Source: RBG-13-68-16 sp050018455
Lineage (GTDB): Bacteria > Acidobacteriota > Thermoanaerobaculia > Thermoanaerobaculales > Thermoanaerobaculaceae
Assembly: GCA_050018455.1 (NCBI GenBank)
Contig: JBEKAA010000009.1
Span: 65,976 to 129,975, forward strand
Direction: 5' to 3'
Length of the DNA: 64,000 bases
Both the position numbers and the translations under genes were made by a program. Under the pieces are notes generated by a model. The model did no database searches. It was not told where the DNA came from and worked only from the letters and a program-made list of their open reading frames with translations. Numbering within the stretch: the first letter of the stretch is position 1; each line of letters starts with the position of its first letter. Shown here in pieces: positions 32,230 through 40,996 of this stretch.

Positions 32230-32811
32230 GCCATCCTCCTCGCGGTCCTCCAGCACCGTGCCCGTGTCCGCCCGGGGGCGGCGCGACCTTGCGCCGGAGA
32301 CACGGCCGGCCGGGAGCCGCCTTCCATCTCGCAGAACGCTCGCCGGGACCGAGACCGCACGGGTCCCGGCCAGTCATTCACGACGACGTGTCGACGCCGG
32401 GGGAGGTCAGGAGGGCCGGGAGGTCCTGCCTCACCCCGGGTCAGGGAGGGCGGCGGTTGCTCCGGGCTGCGTCGTCGAAAGAAAGTGGGCCGGGACGAGC
32501 CCGGTCCCTACCCCCGTCGAATCCCGGTTCCTTCAGCTCATACCGGTTTGCCGTCCGTCGTAGAGCAAAGGTGTCATCCCGAGCCCTTCGACTCCGCTCA
32601 GGGCGGGCTCCGCGAGGGATCTGGGAGGGGGCTGGTAGATCCAGGCTTTCCCCCACCCGGTGCACGGTGCACTGAAAACAAGGGCGGGCATCGCTCCCCG
32701 CCCTCGACTCAGCTCACGGTTCGCCTCTTTGGGCCGCACTTTCCGGGAGCGCCCTTGACGCATAGGCGGAACTCCAAGAGAGCACGCGCGGAGCGCGCGC
32801 TCCACAGAAGC
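32230..32811. other. Gene-free stretch with dispersed intergenic repeats between the secreted-protein cluster and groEL
   Basis: No gene seen. It contains shared motif copy 5 (32333-32360). A segment at 32570-32640 (GTCATCCCGAGCCCTTCGAC / TCCGCTCAGGG / GCGAGGGATCT) is of a common intergenic repeat style. A GC-rich string at 32778-32808 (AGAGCACGCGCGGAGCGCGC followed by a purine-poor CTCCACAG) recurs at 59614-59644. Confidence 0.5.
32333..32360 (-). promoter_or_regulatory. Shared cluster motif, copy 5
   Basis: GTGCGGTC (32360-32353), 12 nt, AGCGTTCT (32340-32333) on the minus strand, about 104 nt before the ATG at 32229. It is embedded in a GCCGGGACC/GGTCCCGGC stem (32342-32350 with 32362-32370). 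It is the most divergent of the five copies, but the spacing is the same. Confidence 0.5.
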
Positions 32812-32840
32812 AAACAAAAGGGCCGGGACAAGCCCGGCCC
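32812..32840 (-). terminator. groEL intrinsic terminator
   Basis: On the minus strand GGGCCGGG, loop CTTGT, CCCGGCCC, followed by TTTTGTTTG: an 8-bp GC stem with U-tail 61 nt after the groEL stop. Confidence 0.8.
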
Positions 32841-32900
32841 CTGCGTTTCTGTTTTGTTCGGTGACCGGCGACTGACCACCGGCCACCGGCCACGCCGTCT

Positions 32901-34544
<1,644 letters not shown>

Positions 34545-34556
34545 CTCGCGCCTCCC

Positions 34557-34847
34557 CTACTTTTCCAGCACGCCGAGGATCTCGTCCTCGCGCACGATGA
34601 CGTATTCCTGGTCGTCGATCTTGATGTCCGAGCCCGAGTACTTGCCGATCAGGATGCGGTCACCCTTCTTGACGTCGATCGGCATCCGCTTGCCGTTGTC
34701 GTCGAGCTTTCCCGGACCGACGGCCACGACCTCGGCTTCCTGCGGCTTTTCCTTTGCGGTGTCGGGGATGATGATCCCGCCCTTCACCACCTCTTTCTCT
34801 TCGAGGCGGCGGAGGAGAACCCTGTCATGGAGTGGACGAACGTTCAT
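34557..34847 (-). CDS. groES: Co-chaperonin GroES
   Basis: A 96-residue lid protein of GroEL. MNVRPLHDRVLLRRLEEKEVVKGGIIIPDTAKEKPQEAEVVAVGPGK contains the mobile loop (VKGGIIIPDT) that docks on GroEL, followed by the roof and the conserved KVLIGKYSG-like and YVIVREDEILGV ending. ATG 34847 follows GGGAGGG. First gene of groES-groEL behind a strong promoter and a CIRCE-like operator. Confidence 0.98.
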   Translation of the reverse strand: MNVRPLHDRVLLRRLEEKEVVKGGIIIPDTAKEKPQEAEVVAVGPGKLDDNGKRMPIDVKKGDRILIGKYSGSDIKIDDQEYVIVREDEILGVLEK

Positions 34848-34899
34848 GCGCGCAACCCTCCCTTTTTCTATTGTTTACGTGTTCCCGTCGCGGTCCCGA

Positions 34900-34926
34900 C
34901 TGGCAGTCCCACGGCGAGACTGCCAG
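34900..34926 (-). promoter_or_regulatory. CIRCE-like operator (probable HrcA site)
   Basis: CTGGCAGTC (34900-34908), 9-nt spacer, GACTGCCAG (34918-34926): a perfect 9-bp inverted repeat with exactly the 9-nt spacer of CIRCE (TTAGCACTC-N9-GAGTGCTAA), although only six of nine arm positions match the classic consensus. It covers the predicted transcription start of groES. Another CTGGCAGT half-site lies in the promoter spacer (34943-34950). Confidence 0.6.
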
Positions 34927-34927
34927 A

Positions 34928-34956
34928 AGATTAGGGCATGCGCTGGCAGTTGTCAA
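34928..34956 (-). promoter_or_regulatory. groES-groEL sigma-70-type promoter
   Basis: On the minus strand TTGACA (34956-34951), a 17-nt spacer, TAATCT (34933-34928). A perfect -35, ideal spacing and a good -10, 80 nt upstream of the groES ATG. Confidence 0.75.
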
Positions 34957-35018
34957 GGGGGAGTGCCAGGACGCCGAAACCCTCCCGCGCCAAGAATCCG
35001 GGGCGTTCGGACGGCGCC

Positions 35019-35921
35019 TTACTGCGGCCGCGGACCTGCCTTCAGCGTCGCCAGCGCCCTGCGCTGCCCTCGCATGATCGCCGCCGCGGCTGCGCCCCCG
35101 GCGACGCCCCGGACGAAGAGGCGGTACCCGGACGCACGGACCAGCGCATACACCGAGTGCAGGACCGCCAGGTAGAGGCGGTACGCGAGAGGCCGGAAGG
35201 GCCGCAGCCGGGTCGCGGCCATGAGCTCCAGGTACAGAGGCGAGCGCGCCGCCGACCCCGTCACCGCTCCCAGACGGTGCACCGCGACCATGGTCGGCGT
35301 GTAGAGAAGGCGCCAACCCCGACGGCGCAGCCGCAGGCAGAAGTCCACGTCCTCGTTGTAGAGGAAGTAACTCCCATCGAAGCCGTCCGACTGCCGCCAC
35401 GCCTCCGGGCCGACCGCGAACGCCGCCCCGGGAACGAACCCGACCTCCCGCCCGCGGCTCGCCGCAGTGCGCGACGTCGCCTGCCGGACGGTGCCGGTGA
35501 CCCAGTTCACGCTGCCGCCGGCGTACCACAGCCGGCCTCCTGGCCGGTCCAGATAGAGCGGACCGGCCGCAACCGCTACGCCCGGGCTCCGCAGCGCCGC
35601 GACCGCGGCGTCGAGGTATCCGGAGGCCACCTCGATGTCGTTGTTGAGCACGATCAGCGCATCCCACGGGCCGGGGCCCAGCCACGCGACCCCGGCGTTG
35701 ACCGCCGCCCCGAAGCCCGGGTTGTCCCGGGTGCGCAAGACCTCGGCAGGCACCCGGGCTCCCGGATCGAGATTGCCGGAGTTGTCAGCGACCACTACCC
35801 GCCTGGCGCACCTCGACGCGTCGGCCTGCAGGGCCCGGACACACTCATCCGTGGGAGCCGCATCGCCGAAGTGCACGACGACCACTCCGACCCGGGCCGA
35901 CGACAACTCCGCGGGTCTCAT
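35019..35921 (-). CDS. Family 2 glycosyltransferase (rhamnosyltransferase-like)
   Basis: A 300-residue GT-A fold enzyme that probably adds a sugar to a lipid-linked exopolysaccharide or O-antigen repeat. It starts ARVGVVVVHFGDAAPTDECVRAL. The nucleotide-sugar region has VVADNSGN and RDNPGFGAAVNAGVAWL. The metal-binding LNNDIEV (DxD equivalent) is near residue 95, and FVPGAAFAVGPEAWRQSDGFDGSYFLYNEDVDFCLRLRRRGW is the acceptor/catalytic region typical of WbbL-like enzymes. Near the C-terminus a helical hydrophobic tail may contact the membrane. Its ATG overlaps the stop of the flippase gene (ATGA). Last gene of the polysaccharide operon. Confidence 0.9.
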   Translation of the reverse strand: MRPAELSSARVGVVVVHFGDAAPTDECVRALQADASRCARRVVVADNSGNLDPGARVPAEVLRTRDNPGFGAAVNAGVAWLGPGPWDALIVLNNDIEVASGYLDAAVAALRSPGVAVAAGPLYLDRPGGRLWYAGGSVNWVTGTVRQATSRTAASRGREVGFVPGAAFAVGPEAWRQSDGFDGSYFLYNEDVDFCLRLRRRGWRLLYTPTMVAVHRLGAVTGSAARSPLYLELMAATRLRPFRPLAYRLYLAVLHSVYALVRASGYRLFVRGVAGGAAAAAIMRGQRRALATLKAGPRPQ

Positions 35922-37183
35922 TCCACTTCCACCGGCGGCGGCGTGCCCCCGGTCCGGCGCGGCCTGCGGACGGCGATGGTTGCGACCGTCACGGCGACGA
36001 GCGTCGCCGCCGACCACGCCGCCACAGCCACCGAGGCGCAACCCAGAAGCCCCCAGCGCGGTATGGCCACGAGATCGGCCACGATCACCATCAGGATGGT
36101 GAAACCCTGGGTGCCCATACCCCATCGCTGTCGCCCGCATGCCGCCACAATGACTCCCATCAGCATCCCCACGCAGGCCCCCGGCAGCGCCCAGGCGAGC
36201 ACCGCCATCAGGGGCACCGCGCCGAGGTACTGCGGCCCGAACACGAGGCGGACCAGAGGGACCTTGACGATCGTGAGCGCAGTCGCGAGTACGGTGCCGA
36301 TCGTCGCGCCGCAGAAGGCGATCGCCAGGACGCGCCGCCCGTTGAGCCGGCCATCCGTGGCGACCTTCGCCAGGGTGGGGTACGACGCAACCGCGACGAG
36401 TTGCGCGACGCCCAGCAGGCCCCACACCGGCGCGGCCGCGACGCCGTACAGCCCGATCTGCTCCTTCGCGAAGGCGAAACCGGCCAGCAGGAAGGTGTCG
36501 ACCCTCAACATCGCCTGCAGACCCAAGTTCAAGACCAGGAAGATGGCGCCCTCGCGGACCAGGTAGCCGCCGTCGAACTCGGGTTCGACCCCAGGGGGCA
36601 GCGTGTGGAGCGCCCGCACAACCACGGCGGCGCCGGCCGCAGCCCCGACCGAGAACGCGAGGCCCGTTGTCCAGACGGGCGCCGATGTCCAGGTCAGGAC
36701 CGCGAGTATGGCGAGGGCGAAGCCCAGCTCCGTGGTGCGGCCGCCGACCTCCACCTCCATCCGATCGAGGCCCTTGAACACGGCCCCGCGGCTGATCAGC
36801 GAGCTGCGCAGCCAGCCGTATGGGATGAACGCGATCAGAGTCCACCGAAGGACGCCGTCCGGGACGAGGGCCGCCGCAACCACTGCGATCGGGAGAACCA
36901 CGGCAGCCACCCGTCGCTGCCACGCCCGGGACAGACGGCTCAGGCCGCGCGCCGTCTCGGGCCGGCGAGCCGTTTCCCGGATCACGACCTCCACCTGGCC
37001 GGCGGTCAGGAGGAGCATGAGCATCACGGCCGCGCCGTACGCGACCGTGAACGCGCCCATGGCGGCCGGCCCCAGCCCGCGGGCGACGAGGACGCCGGCG
37101 ACGAACATGGCCCCCTTGAGCACTACCTCGCCCACGCCGAGCCACGCGACGTTGCGAGCCAGCCTCGCGGCGACCCGGCTCAC
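35918..37183 (-). CDS. Polysaccharide flippase (Wzx/RfbX-like, MOP superfamily)
   Basis: A 421-residue membrane protein with about twelve hydrophobic segments. The start, RNVAWLGVGEVVLKGAMFVAGVLVARGLGPAAMGAFTVAYGAAVMLMLLLTAGQ, is the usual opening of O-antigen/exopolysaccharide flippases. It should move undecaprenyl-linked repeat units across the inner membrane. It sits between a sugar-phosphate transferase gene and a glycosyltransferase gene, overlapping both by four bases, so all three are translated from one message. No Wzy polymerase is evident in the window. Confidence 0.88.
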   Translation of the reverse strand: MSRVAARLARNVAWLGVGEVVLKGAMFVAGVLVARGLGPAAMGAFTVAYGAAVMLMLLLTAGQVEVVIRETARRPETARGLSRLSRAWQRRVAAVVLPIAVVAAALVPDGVLRWTLIAFIPYGWLRSSLISRGAVFKGLDRMEVEVGGRTTELGFALAILAVLTWTSAPVWTTGLAFSVGAAAGAAVVVRALHTLPPGVEPEFDGGYLVREGAIFLVLNLGLQAMLRVDTFLLAGFAFAKEQIGLYGVAAAPVWGLLGVAQLVAVASYPTLAKVATDGRLNGRRVLAIAFCGATIGTVLATALTIVKVPLVRLVFGPQYLGAVPLMAVLAWALPGACVGMLMGVIVAACGRQRWGMGTQGFTILMVIVADLVAIPRWGLLGCASVAVAAWSAATLVAVTVATIAVRRPRRTGGTPPPVEVE

Positions 37184-38529
37184 CGCCGGGTCCCGACCAG
37201 CGCCACGCTCGCCGTGCGGAGCAGCGTCAGCAGGTAGATGCCGAATGACCTCTCGCGGATGAAGTAGAGGTCGTACTCGAGCTTTCGACGGTGCTCGGCC
37301 TCAGTCACCGCGTACGGCATGTGGACCTGAGCCCACCCCGTCAGCCCGGGCGGGACCGCGAGCCTGAAGGTGTAGTAGGGGATCGCACCCGCCAGCTGCG
37401 CGACGAACTCGGGCCGCTCGGGGCGCGGGCCCACAAGCGACATGTCGCCCTTGATCACGTTCACGAGCTGGGGCAGCTCGTCGACGCGGAGGTGCCGCAG
37501 GACCCTTCCCAGCCGCGTCACCCGAGGATCGGCCGGAAGCGCGAACGCGGGACCGTTGTCCTCGGCGTCGGTTCGCATCGTGCGGAGCTTGACGACGCGG
37601 AACCGCCGCCCGAACTGCCCGACCCTGGTCTGGAGGAAGAAGACCGGCCAGCCGTCGAAGACGAGAATCGCGAGCGCCGCGACGACGACCAGCGGCAGGC
37701 ACGCCACCAGCAGCACCGCGCCCAGAGCGACGTCAACAATCCGCGTGACCCGGTTGAAGAGCTCCCAGTGAATGACCCCGAACCCGGGCTGGTGAAGGAA
37801 CGCTGCGGGGGAAAGATCTTCGACGGGCAGCCTGCCGTCGAGCCACGCCCACATCTCGGACGCCACGACGACCGGCACCCCGGAGAAGTGCAGCGAGGCC
37901 AGGTCGCCCGCGAAGCCGCCGCTCGTGGACTCAGGACCCACCAGCACGACGAGCTGAACACCCCCGCGATCGGTCTCGGGCACCACCTCGGTCGCGGTCA
38001 GGGCGGACCCGTCCACCGGTTCCCACGACGCCAGCGGGTGGTCCCTGAGCTTGCGACAGACCTCCTCGACGGCGCCGGCATCGCCCACGACGAGCGCCCG
38101 CGGGCGCGGCCGACGACGAAGCCACGCCGCCGTCATCAACCTCAAGACAGATGCCGCCACCGCCCACGCAACCGTGGTCAGGAGGAGCAGCCCCCTGCCG
38201 AACCTCCAGCTGGGTTCGACGTACGTCGCGAGGATCAGCGCGGTACCCCACACGGCGGCCGCGAGCGCAACCCTCGCGATGACCTCGCCGCGCCGCCGGA
38301 GCAGGATCGGCTCGTACAACTCGGCGGCCACCGCCGCAGCCCACATAGCGAGGATGGCCGTCGCGAGAAGGCCCGGGTGGGCCAGGAGCTGTTGCCACTT
38401 CGATGTCCGTTCCAGCCCGGCAGGGAACCGCACGACGTGGGCCAGCCACACCGCGGCGCTCAGCACGACTGCGTCAACCAGCGCGAGAGGCAGTCGCGAA
38501 CGGGGCGTGGCCGGCAGGAACGAGCTCAT
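37180..38529 (-). CDS. Undecaprenyl-phosphate sugar-1-phosphate transferase (WbaP/WcaJ-type)
   Basis: A 449-residue initiating enzyme of exopolysaccharide synthesis that loads the first sugar phosphate on undecaprenyl phosphate. It has four to five N-terminal membrane helices and a central Rossmann-like segment (PRALVVGDAGAVEEVCRKL). A further membrane segment (IVDVALGAVLLVACLPLVVVAALAILV) precedes the catalytic bacterial sugar transferase domain. That domain contains FFLQTRVGQFGRRFRVVKLRTMRTDA, RLGRVLRHLRVDELPQLVNVIKGDMSLVGPRPERPEF and VPPGLTGWAQV. ATG 38529 is chosen over one eleven codons upstream because the membrane region starts close to it. Overlaps the flippase gene by four bases. Confidence 0.92.
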   Translation of the reverse strand: MSSFLPATPRSRLPLALVDAVVLSAAVWLAHVVRFPAGLERTSKWQQLLAHPGLLATAILAMWAAAVAAELYEPILLRRRGEVIARVALAAAVWGTALILATYVEPSWRFGRGLLLLTTVAWAVAASVLRLMTAAWLRRRPRPRALVVGDAGAVEEVCRKLRDHPLASWEPVDGSALTATEVVPETDRGGVQLVVLVGPESTSGGFAGDLASLHFSGVPVVVASEMWAWLDGRLPVEDLSPAAFLHQPGFGVIHWELFNRVTRIVDVALGAVLLVACLPLVVVAALAILVFDGWPVFFLQTRVGQFGRRFRVVKLRTMRTDAEDNGPAFALPADPRVTRLGRVLRHLRVDELPQLVNVIKGDMSLVGPRPERPEFVAQLAGAIPYYTFRLAVPPGLTGWAQVHMPYAVTEAEHRRKLEYDLYFIRERSFGIYLLTLLRTASVALVGTRR

Positions 38530-38662
38530 TCGTGTCCCGGATGGTGCGCGGGTGCGCGCCAAGTGTCAACAGCACGTGCTGGTGGGTTGGTGGGGATGGT
38601 GAAGCAGGCCTAACGAGCCCCACCCGACCCGTCGCCAGCAGGACAAGCCCTCTTCTGCGGGC

Positions 38663-39781
38663 TCAGCGAAAGAACCCCGCGATCGCGGCCACGACGCGCT
38701 CGCGCTCGTCCGCCCGCAGCTCGGGGAAGATCGGCAACGCCAGCACCTCGGATTCCGCCTTCTCCGACTTCGGGAAATCGCCCTTCTTGTACCCCAGGTC
38801 GGCGAAGCACTGCTGCTCGTGGAGAGAGATCGGGTAGTAGACCTCCGCTCCGACGCCCTCCTTGGCCATGTGCTCCCTGACCGCGTCGCGCTCCGGAACG
38901 CGGACGACGTACTGATGGTAGGTGTGGCCGCGACCCGGCAGCTCGGCGGGCAACGTCACTGTCCCGACCAGTCCCGCGCTCGTGAACAGCTCGCGGTAGT
39001 GCGCGGCGCCGGCCTGGCGCTTCGCGATCCAACCGGGGAGCCGCCGCAGCTTGACGCGAAGGATGGCCGCCTGCATCGCGTCGAGCCGGAAGTTCCCGCC
39101 GACGAAGTGGTGGACGTACTTCGGCCGCATCCCGTGGACGCGCATGTCGACCACCCTGTCCGCGAGCGCCTCGTCGTTCGTGGTGACCAGGCCGCCGTCC
39201 CCGAAGGCGCCCAGGTTCTTGGTCGGGAAGAACGAGAAGCAGCCGAGCGCGCCGATCCCACCGACCGGCACGCCGTTGTACTCGGTGCCGATCGCCTGGC
39301 AGCAGTCCTCCACGAGCGGAATGCCGGGCGCCGCCGCCAGAGCCTTCATGTCCGCGGCCTGCCCGTACAGGTGCACCGGAATGATCGCCTTGGTGCGCGC
39401 CGTGACCGCGGCTGCCACCTTGCCGGGGTCGAGGTTGAAGTCGCGCGGGTCGATGTCCACGAACACAGGGCGCGCGCCCAGGCGGTGGATCACACCGGCG
39501 GTGGCGAAGAAGGTGAACGGGGTCGTGATCACCTCGTCGCCGGATCCGACACCCAGCGTCATGAGCGCGGCGAGCAGCGCGTCGGTCCCCGAGGACACCG
39601 CCACGGCGCGTTTGACCCTGAGGTAGGCGGCGCACTCCTTCTCCAGTGCGGCGACCTCCGGCCCGAGGATGAACTGCTGGGTGGCGAAGACGCACTCGAG
39701 CGCGGCGTGCACGTCGTCGCAAACCTCGGGCCACTGCCGTGTCAGGTCGAACAGGGGAACGTTCGGTTTATGGTCGGACAT
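38663..39781 (-). CDS. DegT/DnrJ/EryC1/StrS-family sugar aminotransferase
   Basis: A 372-residue PLP enzyme that aminates a nucleotide-linked keto sugar. It starts VPLFDLTRQWPEV. TQQFILGPEVAALE, the PLP-phosphate region SSGTDALLAALMTLGVGSGDEV, EDCCQAIG and the Schiff-base Lys in CFSFFPTKNLGAFGDGG are all in place, and RLDAMQAAILRVKL is the family dimer motif. The start codon is 3 nt after the rhomboid gene stop. It supplies an amino sugar to the polysaccharide genes downstream, by context. The exact substrate cannot be told from sequence. Confidence 0.93.
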   Translation of the reverse strand: MSDHKPNVPLFDLTRQWPEVCDDVHAALECVFATQQFILGPEVAALEKECAAYLRVKRAVAVSSGTDALLAALMTLGVGSGDEVITTPFTFFATAGVIHRLGARPVFVDIDPRDFNLDPGKVAAAVTARTKAIIPVHLYGQAADMKALAAAPGIPLVEDCCQAIGTEYNGVPVGGIGALGCFSFFPTKNLGAFGDGGLVTTNDEALADRVVDMRVHGMRPKYVHHFVGGNFRLDAMQAAILRVKLRRLPGWIAKRQAGAAHYRELFTSAGLVGTVTLPAELPGRGHTYHQYVVRVPERDAVREHMAKEGVGAEVYYPISLHEQQCFADLGYKKGDFPKSEKAESEVLALPIFPELRADERERVVAAIAGFFR

Positions 39782-39784
39782 GTC

Positions 39785-40495
39785 TCATTCTCCGTAGGAA
39801 GCGTATCTCGGCCGCGGGTGTGCTCGCGCCGACCCCCTCAGCACCAGCGCCAGCAGCACTCCGGCGAGGAAACCGCCGATGTGGGCGAACCACGCGACGC
39901 CGCCCGCCGTCGGACCTGCGGCAGCCAACGCCAGCGTGCCCGAGAAGAACTGCACTACGAACCAGATGATCAGGAAGATCGGCGCCGGCAGTTCGGCGAC
40001 CGTGAAGAAGAACCCGAGGAAGACGAGCGTCCTGACCCTGGCCCACGGGAACCACACCAGATACGCGCCGAGAACGCCGGCGATCGCGCCGGAGGCGCCG
40101 ACCATCGGAACGGCCGACGAGGGTGCGACAACCGCCTGCCCGATCGCCGCCGCGGCGCCGCACGCCAGGTAGAAGAGCAGGTACGGCACGTGTCCCAGGA
40201 CGTCCTCGACGGCGTCTCCGAAGATCCACAGGAACCACATGTTGCCGATGAGGTGGAGCCAACCGCCGTGAAGGAACATCGACAGCAGCGCGCTCTTCAA
40301 TCCGAGCGTCACGCCTCCCCGGACGGTCAGGAGATGGAAGAACCGCGCCGGTACGAAGGCATAGACGCGTATGAAGCGCTCAAGGTACGGCCCGAGCGAA
40401 AGTTCGAACAGGAACACCCCCGCGCACGCCACGATCAGCAGCACATTGACCACGGGAGGGCGGGACGAGGGAACCGAGTCCCGTAACGGAAACAT
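39785..40495 (-). CDS. Rhomboid-family intramembrane serine protease
   Basis: A 236-residue protein with about six membrane segments. The characteristic HxxxN sequence HLIGNMWFLWIFG, the catalytic Ser in GASGAIAGVLGAY (about residue 148) and the catalytic His in WFAHIGGFLAGVLLALVL (about residue 210) are present, as are the loop residues around FRLF-like positions. ATG 40495 opens the frame; the upstream region is a word-mosaic repeat. It runs directly into the aminotransferase gene, so it belongs to the same transcript. Its substrate is unknown; a surface or secreted protein is likely. Confidence 0.92.
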   Translation of the reverse strand: MFPLRDSVPSSRPPVVNVLLIVACAGVFLFELSLGPYLERFIRVYAFVPARFFHLLTVRGGVTLGLKSALLSMFLHGGWLHLIGNMWFLWIFGDAVEDVLGHVPYLLFYLACGAAAAIGQAVVAPSSAVPMVGASGAIAGVLGAYLVWFPWARVRTLVFLGFFFTVAELPAPIFLIIWFVVQFFSGTLALAAAGPTAGGVAWFAHIGGFLAGVLLALVLRGSARAHPRPRYASYGE

Positions 40496-40549
40496 GACGC
40501 GGGAGTATAGCCTCTAGCCGGGCTGCCGAGCGAGACCCGCCAGGAAGAC

Positions 40550-40819
40550 CGGGGTCCGAAGAGGCGGGTAGAGAAGCGGAGGGGCTGAGGAGCAGAGGAG
40601 CGAAGACCGTTCGAAGGTTCGAAGGTTCGAAGGTTCGAAGGTTCGAAGGTTCGAAGGTTCGAAGGTTCGAAGGTTCACTTAGGGCAAAGCAACCCCCCAA
40701 CCCACACCCTATTCCCAACGTCCTTCGCCTTCGTCTCTGAACTTTCGAACTTTCGAACGTGTGAACCTGCGAACAGTCCTTTGCTCCTCCGCTCCCCTGC
40801 CCCTCCGCCCCTCTGCGGT
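40550..40819. repeat. Word-mosaic inverted repeat with eight TTCGAAGG units
   Basis: The 501-nt gap between asnB and the rhomboid gene has no gene. Left arm: GGGGTCCGAAGAGGC, GCGGAGGGGCTGAGGAGC, GCGAAGACC, then eight perfect TTCGAAGG units (40610-40673). Right arm: GAACTTTCGAACTTTCGAAC, GTGTGAACCTGCGAAC, CCTTTGCTCCTCCGCTCCCC, CCGCCCCTCTGC. The arms are roughly reverse complementary. It closely matches 11148-11362, and structured repeat copy B follows after 9 nt. Confidence 0.8.
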
Positions 40820-40828
40820 CGGCAGCGT

Positions 40829-40963
40829 GCGGGTAGCCGCGCCGCCGCCGTTGGGCCAGATGCAAGGAAGGCGAGGCGGTCGGACCGGAACGTAGCCGGA
40901 GGCTACGTGAGGATCCGTACCGCCGCAGCCTGACGCTGCAGATGGTCCGACGCCGGCGGCGCC
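40829..40963 (+). repeat. Structured repeat element, copy B
   Basis: Same architecture and orientation as copy A. The central hairpin is CGTAGCC-GGA-GGCTACG. CCAGATGC faces GCAGATGG. The outer arms have the 'GCCGTT ... GACGCCGG' version, which pairs with itself. It ends 33 nt from the stop codon of asnB (minus strand). Confidence 0.85.
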
Positions 40964-40996
40964 AGAGGACTCAGTCGGTGACGGCAGGGCGAGCCG

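Noticed and set aside
40610..40673. Octamer array as a possible CRISPR
   Set aside because: Units are 8 bp with no spacers; no cas genes are nearby. It is a simple tandem repeat inside a mosaic inverted repeat.
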